A stretch of DNA of 64,000 nt, taken from Nitrobacter sp051535215. Its GTDB lineage: Bacteria; Pseudomonadota; Alphaproteobacteria; Rhizobiales; Xanthobacteraceae. A model generated the notes under the pieces. It was given only the letters and a program-made list of their open reading frames with translations. It made no database searches and was not told where the DNA came from. The stretch spans positions 1 to 64,000 of the forward strand of contig NZ_JBPPLY010000011.1 in assembly GCF_051535215.1 (NCBI RefSeq). The letters are read 5' to 3'. Made by a program: the position numbers and the translations under genes. Positions 25,975-35,847 of the stretch are shown here, one piece after another (position 1 is the first letter of the stretch; each line of letters begins with the position of its first letter).

Positions 25975-26331
25975 TCACGACCACTTGTGGAAAATGAAGA
26001 ACGCGCCGAGCGCCACGAACGCAAAGCCGAGAGCATGATTCCAGCCCAGCGGCTGCTTCAGATACATCACCGAGAAGCCGGCGAACACAATCAGGGTAAT
26101 CACTTCCTGAATGGTCTTCAGTTGGGCCGCCGAATAGACCGCGCTGCCCCAGCGATTGGCCGGCACTGCGAGGCAGTATTCGAAGAAAGCTATGCCCCAA
26201 CTGATCATGATGACCAGGGGAAGCGGACTCTCCTTGAATTTCAGATGTCCGTACCAGGCGAAGGTCATGAAAACGTTCGAACAGAACAGCATCAGGATCG
26301 GCAGGAGCCACGACGGGATCGTGAAGGGCAT
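25975..26331 (-). CDS. DMT superfamily protein (DUF486)
   Basis: The 118-residue inner-membrane protein has four predicted helices (starting WLLPILMLFCSNVFMTFAWY and ending LGFAFVALGAFFIFHKWS) and the DUF486 length and motifs (WGIAFFEYCLAVPANRWG; QLKTIQEVITL). DUF486 members are short drug/metabolite-transporter relatives with no defined substrate. It is monocistronic; about 290 bp without a gene follow upstream, containing only an ATCGATCA dyad near 26427-26455. Confidence 0.88.
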   Translation of the reverse strand: MPFTIPSWLLPILMLFCSNVFMTFAWYGHLKFKESPLPLVIMISWGIAFFEYCLAVPANRWGSAVYSAAQLKTIQEVITLIVFAGFSVMYLKQPLGWNHALGFAFVALGAFFIFHKWS

Positions 26332-26623
26332 GGTTTCGGCTTTCGGAAATGGCCGGAGGGAGACGGCAATTGCTCGCAGTTTTGCCCGCTGTCAGGCGAA
26401 GTCAGCCAGAGCGGGGCGAAATGTTATAATCGATCACAGTCATCATTTTTGATCGATGCAATCCAAAAAACATCAGGGTCTACAGTTTCCGGCGAGAACA
26501 GATCGCATTCAACGCTCTCTCCGTTTGTTTTTACACAATTCCCGGAAGTAGAATTTTACTGAGCCTTCCGCTGGCGATGCTCTTGCATAAAGTAAGCGCC
26601 AACGCCGGCTGCCCCTGCCAAGC

Positions 26624-26881
26624 CTAACCTTCGGTCCGGAAATAAGGCTCGACCGCGCCGGTGAGCTTGATGGTCAGCGGATTGCCATGGCGATCCCTGG
26701 CATTGCCGGCAGCGACACGTATCCAGCCCTCGCTGACGCAATACTCCTCGACGTTGGTCTTCTCGATGCCCTTGAATCGGATGCCGATATCGCGCGAAAG
26801 AATCGCTGCGTCGTAATAGGGACTGCGCGGGTCGGTCGACAAGCGATCAGGCAGTTGGTCGTTCGCGGTCTGGTCAGTCAA
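26624..26881 (-). CDS. DUF3297 family protein
   Basis: The 85-residue protein has the DUF3297 core (PDRLSTDPRSPYYDAAILSR then GIRFKGIEKTNVEEYCVSEG) and a C-terminal KLTGAVEPYFRT. Function is unknown. It overlaps the glutathione peroxidase stop by 4 bp, so the two are co-translated, which hints at an oxidative stress link. Confidence 0.88.
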   Translation of the reverse strand: MTDQTANDQLPDRLSTDPRSPYYDAAILSRDIGIRFKGIEKTNVEEYCVSEGWIRVAAGNARDRHGNPLTIKLTGAVEPYFRTEG

Positions 26882-27354
26882 AGCAGGGCCTCAATTTCGT
26901 TGATCAGCGCTTTTGGCTTTGTCGTCGGTGCGTGCCGGGCGACGACGTTGCCGCTTCGATCTACCAGAAATTTGGTGAAATTCCACTTGATCGATGCACC
27001 GAGCAGGCCGGACTTCTGGCGCTTCAGGTACTTATAAAGGGGGTGCGCATGATCGCCATTGACCTCGATCTTCTCGAACATCGGAAACGTCACATCATAT
27101 TTGGTGGAGCAGAATTGCTGGATATCCGCAGGTGATCCCGGCTCCTGCTTGCCGAACTGATTGCAGGGAAAGCCGAGCACCGAAAAGCCGCGTGGCTTCA
27201 TGGCTCGATAGACTTCCTCGAGGTCCTTGTATTGCGGGGTAAATCCGCAGGCGCTGGCGGTATTCACGATCAGAAGGACCTGGCCCTCGAACCGATTCAA
27301 CGCGCAGGGCTCGCCAGCCAGCGTATTCGCGGAAAAATCAAACACACCGGACAT
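26878..27354 (-). CDS. glutathione peroxidase family thiol peroxidase
   Basis: The 158-residue protein reduces peroxides with thiols. The peroxidatic site is Cys (NTASACGFTPQ), the Gln of the catalytic triad lies in LGFPCNQFGKQEPG, and Trp/Asn in KWNFTKFLVD. The Cys form usually works with thioredoxin or glutathione, which sequence does not settle. First gene of a pair with DUF3297. Confidence 0.93.
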   Translation of the reverse strand: MSGVFDFSANTLAGEPCALNRFEGQVLLIVNTASACGFTPQYKDLEEVYRAMKPRGFSVLGFPCNQFGKQEPGSPADIQQFCSTKYDVTFPMFEKIEVNGDHAHPLYKYLKRQKSGLLGASIKWNFTKFLVDRSGNVVARHAPTTKPKALINEIEALL

Positions 27355-27402
27355 GATGACCTTTCGACCAGACGGCGACGACGGGACCGGCCATTTTTGA
27401 AA

Positions 27403-27660
27403 TCAATGCCGCGTCGAGGACCGGTCGACCGAATCCAGGATGGCTTCGGTAAACGGAAATTCGAGCACGATCTCGCCAGAGGCGTCGGTGACTTCCAGCA
27501 CGGCGTTGAGAATGGTGCGCTGTTCACCGTCAGTTTTGAGAATTTCCTTGATCGTCGTGCGCGCGGCACGCCAGGCATGGTCGGGATCGCGCAGTTCCTC
27601 ACCCTCCGGATCGAGAATCAAGTCGCTGCCGATACGGGTGTTGAAAAAATATCGGGGCAT
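27403..27660 (-). CDS. DUF6894 family protein
   Basis: The 85-residue protein begins MPRYFFNTRIGSDLILDPEG, the typical opening of the small DUF6894 proteins found in many copies in rhizobia. The rest alternates strands and one helix (HAWRAARTTIKEILKTD). No function is known. It is 48 bp upstream of the glutathione peroxidase gene on the same strand. Confidence 0.78.
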   Translation of the reverse strand: MPRYFFNTRIGSDLILDPEGEELRDPDHAWRAARTTIKEILKTDGEQRTILNAVLEVTDASGEIVLEFPFTEAILDSVDRSSTRH

Positions 27661-28104
27661 GAACGAACCTCAAAGGCGTTGGGGGAAACCTGTCAACGGC
27701 TGTTCTCACACGTTTTCTTTATCGGAGAGCGGAATGGGACGACAAGTCCCGTCGATCCCGCGATCTCGTCGCCGAGGCTGCGCCCGCCTTGTGAACTCCT
27801 CACGAAGTCAACGGAAACCAAAGCAGCCGGAGCTTTCCGGGTTCAACGATATCTATTTGCCATGAATCTATTTGCAATGACTCGGATTTTGCCATGAATT
27901 TGGATTTGTCATGAATTCGGATTTGCCATGACTCGCCGAGCCGGTCCAGCAATTTCCGGGCGGGATCAATATCCCACGAAAAACGTTATTAGAGTGGCAA
28001 GCTCCCCTTGATGAGGCCATTTTTTCCCGGCCAAGTTGCCGAGCCTCGCCGACGGTCCGGAAAACGTTTCTCACGGTGCGCGCGTCAGAACACAGAAGAA
28101 CATC
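27661..28104. other. intergenic region before tal-pgi
   Basis: Contains an imperfect tandem repeat (listed separately) and the promoter and leader of the sugar phosphate operon. I see no gene; frames here lack family resemblance. Confidence 0.5.
27852..27935. repeat. tandem repeat, five imperfect copies of about 17 bp
   Basis: Successive copies read TATTTGCCATGAATC, TATTTGCAATGACTC, GGATTTTGCCATGAATT, TGGATTTGTCATGAATTC and GGATTTGCCATGACTCG. The array is the only AT-rich stretch in this gap and lies about 170 bp before the tal-pgi start. Confidence 0.8.
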
Positions 28105-30957
28105 ATGAACCCTGTCATAGAACTCCAGAATCACGGCCAGGCGATCTGGCTCGACTTCCTTGCGCGCGGCTTCATCGCCAAGGGCGATTTGAAACACCTC
28201 GTCGACAACGACGGGGTGCGCGGGGTCACTTCCAATCCCTCGATCTTCGAGAAGGCCATCGGCAGTTCCGGCGAGTATGACAACGCGATAGCTCGGATTC
28301 TCGACAAAGGCGATCGATCGGTCGCCGGCATCTATGAGCAACTCGCGGTTCAGGACATCCAGCACGCCGCCGACGTGCTGCGGCCGGTGTACGACCGACT
28401 CGACGGCGCCGACGGCTTCGTCAGCCTCGAGGTCTCGCCCTATCTCGCCAACGACACCAAGGCGACGATCGCCGAGGCCGAGAGGCTCTGGAAATCCGTC
28501 AACCGCAAGAACCTGATGATCAAGGTGCCGGCGACGCCGGAGGGCCTGCCGGCCATCCGCCACCTGATTTCCGAGGGCATCAGCATCAATATCACGCTGC
28601 TGTTTTCGCAGAAGGTTTACGTCGAGGTCGCCGAAGCCTTTTTGTCCGGGCTTGAGGAATATGTGCGAAATGGCGGCGACCCTTCGCACGTCGCCAGCGT
28701 CGCCAGTTTCTTCGTCAGTCGCATCGATACCGCCGTCGACAAGCAACTTGACGAGAAAATCGTCCAGGCCAACGATCCCGCAGAAAAGCAGCGTCTCGCA
28801 TCGCTCAAGGGCAAGATCGCCATTGCCAACGCCAAGCTCGCCTATCAGGACTACAAGCGCCTGTTTGCGGGCGATTCCTGGCAGGCGCTGGAAGCCAGGG
28901 GCGCTCGACCGCAGCGGCTGCTATGGGCTTCGACCGGCACAAAGAACAAGGACTACAGCGATGTTCTTTATGTGGAGGAATTGATCGGCAGGGACACGGT
29001 CAACACCGTCCCGCTGGCAACTCTCGAAGCCTTCCGCGATCACGGCAGATCGCGCGACAGCCTTGAGGAAAATCTCGACGAGGCGCGGCAGGCCCTCGCA
29101 GCGCTGGCAGGCGCGGGAATCTCGCTCGATGCGATCACCCGGCATCTGGTGACGGAAGGCGTTCAGTTGTTCGACGATGCCGCCGACAAGCTGCTCGGCG
29201 CGGTCGCCCGCAAGCGCGCGAAAATCCTCGGCTCCACCATCGGCCAGCAGACGCTGTCCCTTGGTTCGGCCATGGCGAAATCCGTCGAACAACAGGCGGA
29301 AGACTGGCGGGCTGCCGGCACGCTCCGCAAACTTTGGCAACATGACAAATCGGTGTGGACCGGTACGGACGAAAGCGAATGGCTGGGCTGGCTTGCGAGC
29401 CCGGCCGCCGAATTCGATCGAGCGGCCGACTATGAAGACTACGCACAGCGGGTGAAGAAGCAGAAATTCACCGATGCGGTCGTCCTCGGCATGGGCGGAT
29501 CGAGTCTCGGCCCGGAGGTGCTGGCGACGACCTTTGCGAGAGCGGAGGGTTTTCCAAAGCTGCACGTGCTGGATTCCACTGATCCCGCCCAGATCCGCGC
29601 GCTGGAAGCCTCAATCGACGTCGCACGAACCGTCTTTATCGTATCCAGCAAGTCCGGCGGCACCACCGAGCCCAATGCGCTGAAAGACTATTTTCACGCG
29701 CGGGTGGCGAAGGCGATCGGCGCAGACAAGGCAGGCCATCGCTTCATCGCGGTCACCGATCCCGGCTCGTCGCTCGACAGGGAAGCAGCAAGGCTCGGCT
29801 ACGCGCGCACGTTCCATGGCGATCCTGCGATCGGCGGTCGGTATTCGGTGCTGTCGCCCTTCGGGCTGGTCCCTGCCGCGACGGCGGGAATCGACGTGAC
29901 AGAATTGCTCAGGAACGCCCTCGCCATGGTGCGGTCCTGCGGTGCCGAAGTGCCTCCGCACGATAATCCCGGCGCTCAGCTTGGCCTTGCCATGGGTCTC
30001 GCCGGGCGCGAAGGCCGCGACAAAGTCACGATCCTGTCGTCCCCGAAAATCGCGGATTTCGGCGCGTGGGCCGAGCAACTGATCGCCGAATCGACCGGCA
30101 AGGAGGGCAAGGGCCTGATCCCGATCGATGGCGAGCCGCTCGGCGATGCAAGTCTTTACGGCGACGACCGCTTCTTCATCGATATCCGCACCGCGGACGA
30201 AGAGGATGTCGCTCACGAGGAAAAATTGCAGGCGCTCGAGGCGGCCGGACATCCGGTGGTCCGGATCGTGATGGATTCGATCGATCAACTCGGCCAGGAG
30301 TTTTTCAGGTTCGAGATGGCAACTGCCGTTGCCGGCGCCATTCTCGGTATCAATCCATTCGATCAGCCCGATGTTGAATCCGCCAAGGTCAGGACTCGCG
30401 AACTGACGACGGCATTCGAGAAAACCGGCAGGCTGCCGCACGAGGAGCCGGCGGTTTCCGCCGCGGGATTCGATCTTTACACAGACGCTGAAAATGCGCG
30501 CGCCTTGCGCGAAAAAGGCGCAAACAGCGATCTGTCCTCCTGGCTGAAGGCGCACTTCGCGCGCGCGGAGCCCGGCGATTACGTCGCGCTGCTGGCCTAT
30601 CTTGCGCGTGACGACGAACACATCGGCGATCTGCAGCGGATGCGCCTCGCTATCCGCGACCGGAAAAAAGTCGCCACCTGCGCCGAATTCGGCCCGCGCT
30701 TCCTCCATTCGACCGGACAGGCCTACAAGGGCGGTCCCGACAGCGGGGTCTTTCTTCAGATCACCGCAGAGGACGGAAGGGATCTGAAAATTCCTGGCCG
30801 GAAAATGAGCTTCGGCACCATCAAGGCTGCGCAGGCGCGCGGCGATTTCGACGTGCTCACCGGTCGCGGACGTCGCGCGCTCCGCGTGCACCTCAAGGGC
30901 GATCTCCGATCCGGCCTGTCGCGACTCGGCGAGGCCGTCACGGGGGCGCTGAGTTGA
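28105..30957 (+). CDS. tal-pgi: bifunctional transaldolase / glucose-6-phosphate isomerase
   Basis: The 950-residue fusion joins a transaldolase (about residues 1-370; Schiff-base Lys in KNLMIKVPATPEG) to a glucose-6-phosphate isomerase (about 400-950; GMGGSSLGPEV, SKSGGTTEPN). It links the non-oxidative pentose phosphate pathway and hexose phosphates. ATG 28105 (MNPVIELQ) is chosen after AGAAGAA; longer frames lack support. First gene of a six-gene unit with gnd, zwf, pgl, gntK and a HAD gene. Confidence 0.94.
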   Translation: MNPVIELQNHGQAIWLDFLARGFIAKGDLKHLVDNDGVRGVTSNPSIFEKAIGSSGEYDNAIARILDKGDRSVAGIYEQLAVQDIQHAADVLRPVYDRLDGADGFVSLEVSPYLANDTKATIAEAERLWKSVNRKNLMIKVPATPEGLPAIRHLISEGISINITLLFSQKVYVEVAEAFLSGLEEYVRNGGDPSHVASVASFFVSRIDTAVDKQLDEKIVQANDPAEKQRLASLKGKIAIANAKLAYQDYKRLFAGDSWQALEARGARPQRLLWASTGTKNKDYSDVLYVEELIGRDTVNTVPLATLEAFRDHGRSRDSLEENLDEARQALAALAGAGISLDAITRHLVTEGVQLFDDAADKLLGAVARKRAKILGSTIGQQTLSLGSAMAKSVEQQAEDWRAAGTLRKLWQHDKSVWTGTDESEWLGWLASPAAEFDRAADYEDYAQRVKKQKFTDAVVLGMGGSSLGPEVLATTFARAEGFPKLHVLDSTDPAQIRALEASIDVARTVFIVSSKSGGTTEPNALKDYFHARVAKAIGADKAGHRFIAVTDPGSSLDREAARLGYARTFHGDPAIGGRYSVLSPFGLVPAATAGIDVTELLRNALAMVRSCGAEVPPHDNPGAQLGLAMGLAGREGRDKVTILSSPKIADFGAWAEQLIAESTGKEGKGLIPIDGEPLGDASLYGDDRFFIDIRTADEEDVAHEEKLQALEAAGHPVVRIVMDSIDQLGQEFFRFEMATAVAGAILGINPFDQPDVESAKVRTRELTTAFEKTGRLPHEEPAVSAAGFDLYTDAENARALREKGANSDLSSWLKAHFARAEPGDYVALLAYLARDDEHIGDLQRMRLAIRDRKKVATCAEFGPRFLHSTGQAYKGGPDSGVFLQITAEDGRDLKIPGRKMSFGTIKAAQARGDFDVLTGRGRRALRVHLKGDLRSGLSRLGEAVTGALS

Positions 30958-31232
30958 TCGACATCCGCGGACGCTCATGCAGGCGCTAGGCGCAGCATGC
31001 TCACGCAAATGCGATAACGCGCCGGGAACCAAATGATCCGCCGGCGCGTATGCACGATACTTTGGTCCGGCCCGATCGTCACTTCGTTCGAACGTCCCGC
31101 CCCTGTCCAATCTTTCTGAGAATCTCCCGAGGCGGTGTTGCACTACACCCTGAAACGCAAGCATCATAACCCTTCAGATAGCGCGTGGAATGTCCGCACC
31201 GCTTGCCGGCGCGCGGACGGAGGACCGGACCA

Positions 31233-32246
31233 ATGCAGATAGGCATGATCGGCCTGGGCCGAATGGGGGCAAACATCGTCCGCCGGCTGATGAAAAAGGG
31301 AGGTCATCAGGCCGTCGTTTACGACAAGAATGATAAGACCGTCGCCACAGTCGCCGACGAAGGAGCAACGGGCGCGAAAGATCTTGAAGACTTTGTTCAC
31401 CGGCTAGTAAGGCCCCGCGCCATCTGGATCATGCTGCCCGCCGGCGCGATCACTGAGACAACCATCGACACTCTCGCCGGGTTGCTCGACCGCGATGACG
31501 TCGTCATCGATGGCGGCAATACCTTCTGGCAGGACGATATTCGGCGGGCGAGAACGCTGCGCGAGAAAGGCATCCATTACGTCGATGTCGGCACCAGCGG
31601 CGGCGTCTGGGGCTTTGAGCGCGGCTACTGCATGATGATCGGTGGCGATAAGGCCGTCGTCGACCGGCTCGATCCGATTTTTGCCGCGATGGCGCCAGGC
31701 TGCGGCGACATTCCGAGAACGCCGAGCCGGGAGGGCCGCGATCCGCGCGTCGAACAGGGATATCTTCACGCCGGACCCGTCGGCGCCGGCCATTTCGTCA
31801 AGATGGTACATAACGGGATCGAATACGGCCTGATGCAGGCCTATGCCGAAGGCTTCGACATTCTCAAGAATGCGGACAGCGAGGCGTTGCCCGTGGATCA
31901 TCGCTTCAAGCTCGATCTCGCCGACATCGCCGAGGTCTGGCGCCGCGGCAGCGTCATTCCGTCCTGGCTGCTCGATCTCACGGCGTCTGCGCTGGCTCGC
32001 AGCGAGACGCTTGAAGCCTATTCGGGATTCGTCGCGGATTCCGGCGAGGGTCGCTGGACCGTCAATGCCGCGATCGACGAAGCCGTCCCGGCCGAAGTCC
32101 TGACGGCGGCGTTGTTCGCGCGATTCCGCTCGCGTCAACAACACACCTTTGCCGAAAAAATTCTGTCAGCGATGCGTGAAGGGTTCGGCGGTCACAAGGA
32201 GCCCGGCGAAGCCGAGCCGTCCGCGAAGGGGAGAACCGGGTCCTGA
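31233..32246 (+). CDS. gnd: 6-phosphogluconate dehydrogenase, decarboxylating (short type)
   Basis: The 337-residue enzyme oxidises 6-phosphogluconate to ribulose 5-phosphate. The nucleotide fold is IGMIGLGRMGANIV; the substrate region is GPVGAGHFVKMVHNGIEYGL. The length fits the short, often NAD-preferring class rather than the 470-residue NADP type. GGAGG nine bases before ATG 31233 fixes the start. Its last base is the first base of zwf. Confidence 0.94.
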   Translation: MQIGMIGLGRMGANIVRRLMKKGGHQAVVYDKNDKTVATVADEGATGAKDLEDFVHRLVRPRAIWIMLPAGAITETTIDTLAGLLDRDDVVIDGGNTFWQDDIRRARTLREKGIHYVDVGTSGGVWGFERGYCMMIGGDKAVVDRLDPIFAAMAPGCGDIPRTPSREGRDPRVEQGYLHAGPVGAGHFVKMVHNGIEYGLMQAYAEGFDILKNADSEALPVDHRFKLDLADIAEVWRRGSVIPSWLLDLTASALARSETLEAYSGFVADSGEGRWTVNAAIDEAVPAEVLTAALFARFRSRQQHTFAEKILSAMREGFGGHKEPGEAEPSAKGRTGS

Positions 32247-33760
32247 TGACGGTCGCAAGCAACAAGCCGCGCAAACCTGAGCCCTGCTGCTTCGTCATTT
32301 TCGGAGTCACCGGCGACCTCACCCATCGCCTCGTCATTCCCGCACTCTACAATCTTGCCGAATCCGACCTGCTACCGGAGCAGTTCTGCATCGTCGGCAT
32401 CGTCCGCAAGCAGATGTCGGAGGACGATCTCCGGCAAAGCCTGATGAACGGATTGAACAAGCACGCGACGCGACCCGTCAACCCGGACGTTGCGAAGAAG
32501 GTGCTTCGGTGCCTGACCTGTCTCGAGGCCGATCCGTCAGATCCTGCCTCGTTCGACACCTTGAGGAAGGCTTTCGAAAAACTCGAGACGGAAAAGGGAA
32601 CGTGCGGCAATCGCCTGTTCTATCTTGCCGTCCCGCCGGCCGCCTTTGCACCGATCACAGAGCAACTCGGCCGCGTCGGCCTGCTGCGCGAACAGCACGG
32701 CGCCTGGCGCAGGCTGGTGGTGGAGAAACCGTTCGGCACCGATCTCGCATCGGCCAAATCCCTCAATAGCAAGTTGCTCAAGATCGCCGACGAGCATCAG
32801 ATCTACCGGATCGATCATTATCTCGGCAAGGAAACCGTCCAGAACATTCTCGTCCTTCGCTTCGCCAACGGCATGTTCGAGCCGATCTGGAATCGCAACC
32901 ACATCGACCATATCCAGATCACCGTGGACGAAAAACTCGCCGTCGGCCATCGCGGCAGTTTCTACGATGTGACCGGCGCTTTGCGCGACATGGTGCCGAA
33001 CCATCTGTTTCAGTTGCTCTCGCTGGTGACGATGGAGCCACCGCGTCGTTTCGAAGCTCACGCGGTGCGCTCGGAAAAGGCGGATGTGCTCGCTGCGATC
33101 CAGACCCAGAGCCCCGAAGAGGCGCTCCGCAACTCGGTGCGCGGACAATACCGCGCCGGCAAGTCCGGGGACGTGGAAATCGGCGATTATCGCAAGACGC
33201 CCGATGTGAAACCCGACAGCACCACGGAAACCTATGTGGCGCTAAAGCTGACGATCGATAACTGGCGATGGGCCGGCGTTCCCTTCTACCTGCGGACCGG
33301 CAAGGCGCTCGGCCTGAAGCGCACCGAAGTGGCGATCAAGTTCAAGCAGGCCCCGTTCGCGATGTTCCGTTCCACACCGGTGGATCGGCTGTCGCAAAAC
33401 TACCTCGTCATCGGTATCGAGCCGGCCGAGGGCATCACGCTGCAATTCAACACCAAGATCCCCGGCCCCACGATCTCGATCGACGGCGTCGAGATGAAAT
33501 TTCGCTACAAGGACTACTTCAACGCCGCGCCAAGCACCGGCTACGAGACGCTGATCTACGACTGCATGATCGGTGACAACATCCTGTTTCAGCGCGCCGA
33601 CGGCGTGGAGGCCGGCTGGCAGGCCGTGCAACCGTTCCTCGATGCCTGGAAGACAGCGGGCGCCGAGGGGCTGGTCAGCTACAAGGCCGGCAGCGAAGGC
33701 CCAGTCGAAGCAGATGAGTTGCTCGCGCGCGACGGCCGCCACTGGCGCAAGCTGACATGA
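32246..33760 (+). CDS. zwf: glucose-6-phosphate 1-dehydrogenase
   Basis: The 504-residue enzyme makes 6-phosphogluconolactone and NADPH. Nucleotide site FGVTGDLTHR, active-site RIDHYLGKETVQN (His/Lys), and the later KPDSTTETYVALKL block are intact. It overlaps gnd by one base and pgl by 4 bp, so the oxidative pentose phosphate steps are made together. Confidence 0.96.
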   Translation: MTVASNKPRKPEPCCFVIFGVTGDLTHRLVIPALYNLAESDLLPEQFCIVGIVRKQMSEDDLRQSLMNGLNKHATRPVNPDVAKKVLRCLTCLEADPSDPASFDTLRKAFEKLETEKGTCGNRLFYLAVPPAAFAPITEQLGRVGLLREQHGAWRRLVVEKPFGTDLASAKSLNSKLLKIADEHQIYRIDHYLGKETVQNILVLRFANGMFEPIWNRNHIDHIQITVDEKLAVGHRGSFYDVTGALRDMVPNHLFQLLSLVTMEPPRRFEAHAVRSEKADVLAAIQTQSPEEALRNSVRGQYRAGKSGDVEIGDYRKTPDVKPDSTTETYVALKLTIDNWRWAGVPFYLRTGKALGLKRTEVAIKFKQAPFAMFRSTPVDRLSQNYLVIGIEPAEGITLQFNTKIPGPTISIDGVEMKFRYKDYFNAAPSTGYETLIYDCMIGDNILFQRADGVEAGWQAVQPFLDAWKTAGAEGLVSYKAGSEGPVEADELLARDGRHWRKLT

Positions 33761-34494
33761 CTTCGGCTGAGACCGATCGCAGGGTCCAGGTGCTGGCGGA
33801 CGCGCGAGCCGTCGCAACCGAAGCAGCAAACCATCTGATCGCCCGAACCGAAGCTCGGATACGCCCGGCGATATGCCTCACCGGCGGCTCCGGCCCGAAG
33901 GCGCTCTACACGCTGCTGGGCAGCCCAGCCTGGCGTTCGCGCGTCGCCTGGGATCGGGTTCACTGGTTCATCGGCGACGAGCGTTTCGTAAGCGCCGACG
34001 ACCCGCGCAACAACATGGCGATGGCCAGAAGCATTTTCCTCGACCGCTGTGCTCCGCCCGAGAATATTCATCCCGTTCCGACCGATGCGCCAGATCCGGA
34101 TAAGGCGGCCCGGCTTTACGAGCGCGAACTCCAGACCTTTTACGGTGCATCTCACCTGGATGCGGCGCAGCCGCTGTTCGATCTCGTGCTGATGGGGCTC
34201 GGCCCGGACGGTCACACCGCCTCGCTGTTTCCGGGAGACAAGGCGCTTGATGAAGCCGAACGCTGGGTCGTCGGCGTCGATCATGCGCACGTCGAGCCCC
34301 TCGTTCCCCGCGTTACACTGACGCTTCCGGCGCTGGCGTCCTCACGCGAAATGCTGTTCCTTGTCAGCGGCGAAGCCAAGCGCGACATCCTGTCGAAAGT
34401 CATGGCAGGGGCTGACCTGCCCGGCGCCCGCGCCCGTTCCAATGGCGTCACGACGTGGCTCACCGATTCGGCCGCCGCCGGGCGAACGGCATGA
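33757..34494 (+). CDS. pgl: 6-phosphogluconolactonase
   Basis: The 245-residue enzyme hydrolyses the lactone formed by zwf. Motifs: CLTGGSGPKALYTLL, HWFIGDERFVSADD(P), and LMGLGPDGHTASLFPG with the catalytic His. It overlaps zwf and gntK by 4 bp each. Confidence 0.95.
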   Translation: MTSAETDRRVQVLADARAVATEAANHLIARTEARIRPAICLTGGSGPKALYTLLGSPAWRSRVAWDRVHWFIGDERFVSADDPRNNMAMARSIFLDRCAPPENIHPVPTDAPDPDKAARLYERELQTFYGASHLDAAQPLFDLVLMGLGPDGHTASLFPGDKALDEAERWVVGVDHAHVEPLVPRVTLTLPALASSREMLFLVSGEAKRDILSKVMAGADLPGARARSNGVTTWLTDSAAAGRTA

Positions 34495-35027
34495 GCGCCG
34501 ATCAGGACTCCGCCTTCTGCGCGCTGATCGTCATGGGCGTCTCCGGATCCGGTAAAAGCACGATCGCGAACGCGTTGGGAAAACGGCTGGGATGGATCGT
34601 GTCGGATGCGGACCAGTTTCACCCCGCAAGCAACATCGAGAAAATGCGCACCGGCATCGCGCTGACCGATAACGACCGGTGGTCATGGCTGCACGCCGTC
34701 GCCGCCGAGATCGAGCGCAAACGCGCAAGCGGCGCGAGCATCATCATGGCATGCTCCGCGCTCAAGCGCGCCTATCGTGATATTCTCGTGCAAGGCCACC
34801 GCGACACCCGCATTGTCTACCTGCGCGGCGACAAAGACCTGATCGCGGCCCGCCTCAAGGCCCGGTTCGCTCATTTCATGCCGCCGGGGCTGCTCGAAAG
34901 CCAGCTCGACGCGCTGGAGGAGCCTACAGCCGACGAGCGGCCTATCGTCGTCGACATCGATGCGACGGTGGACGACATCGCCGATCGAATCGTAACCATG
35001 CTCAAGTCGAAACAGAAAATCTCATGA
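34491..35027 (+). CDS. gntK: gluconokinase
   Basis: The 178-residue kinase phosphorylates gluconate to 6-phosphogluconate. Walker A is GVSGSGKST, and DADQFHPASNIEKM plus CSALKRAYRD are GntK signatures. ATG 34491 overlaps the pgl stop. It gives the operon an entry point for free gluconate. Confidence 0.93.
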   Translation: MSADQDSAFCALIVMGVSGSGKSTIANALGKRLGWIVSDADQFHPASNIEKMRTGIALTDNDRWSWLHAVAAEIERKRASGASIIMACSALKRAYRDILVQGHRDTRIVYLRGDKDLIAARLKARFAHFMPPGLLESQLDALEEPTADERPIVVDIDATVDDIADRIVTMLKSKQKIS

Positions 35028-35827
35028 GCCGCATATCGCTGGTGATCTCGGACGTCGACGGCACTCTGGTGACGGCTGACAAGCGCCTGACGGACGCCTC
35101 GATCGAGGCAGTGAAGGCTCTCGACGAAAACAACATCGGCTTCACGATCACCAGCAGCCGCCCCGCTTTCGGGATGCGGATGCTGGTCGAACCACTCAGT
35201 CTCAAGCTACCGCTCGGCGCCTTCAATGGCAGCCTGATCGTCGATCCCACACTTGAAGTCCTTCAAAGGACCATCATTTCGGCGTCCGCGGCCCGGATTG
35301 CGATCAATGCGCTGAAGGCGTCGGGTATCGACATCTGGCTGTTCACGGCTGATCGCTGGCTGATCACGCGCGACGACGGGCGCTACGTCCCGCACGAACA
35401 GCGCACGATCCGGATGAATCCCGTTGTCGCTTCGGATCTTGACGAATTCACGAATAATGCCTGCAAGATCGTCGGCGTCAGCGCCGATCCCGACAAACTC
35501 GCGCGTTGCGAAATCGACATGCAAGCGGCGCTCGCCGGTCAGGCGGCGGCCTTTCGTTCGCAAAGCTACTATCTCGACATCACGCCGTTCGGGCAGGACA
35601 AGGGGACATTCGTGGAAGCGATGGCCAACCGCTTGGGCATTTCTCCGCGCAATGTCGCGACGATCGGAGACATGCGAAACGATCTGGCCATGTTCGGCAA
35701 GAGCGGGATGTCCTTTGCCATGGGCAACGCCGACGACGAGGTAAAGGCGAAGGCAACCTGCGTCACCGACACCAATGAAAACGACGGCTTCGCAAAGGCA
35801 ATCGACCGGATCGTTGCGCTCGAATAA
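35024..35827 (+). CDS. Cof-type HAD-IIB family phosphatase
   Basis: The 267-residue protein has HAD motif I DVDGTLVT, the cap domain of type IIB, and motif IV GDMRNDLAMF. Likely a sugar phosphate phosphatase given its place as last gene of the pentose phosphate operon, with a 4-bp overlap with gntK. Substrate is inferred only from context. Confidence 0.9.
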   Translation: MSRISLVISDVDGTLVTADKRLTDASIEAVKALDENNIGFTITSSRPAFGMRMLVEPLSLKLPLGAFNGSLIVDPTLEVLQRTIISASAARIAINALKASGIDIWLFTADRWLITRDDGRYVPHEQRTIRMNPVVASDLDEFTNNACKIVGVSADPDKLARCEIDMQAALAGQAAAFRSQSYYLDITPFGQDKGTFVEAMANRLGISPRNVATIGDMRNDLAMFGKSGMSFAMGNADDEVKAKATCVTDTNENDGFAKAIDRIVALE

Positions 35828-35847
35828 CAAACCAGCCTTTGATGGTT

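Noticed and set aside
26427..26455. ATCGATCA...TGATCGAT dyad before the DMT gene
   Set aside because: Short stem with 13-base loop and no supporting context; likely chance.
26556..26741. Small frame overlapping the DUF3297 gene
   Set aside because: Mostly a shadow of DUF3297; the last 20 codons are hydrophobic but lack a ribosome site and start codon of their own.
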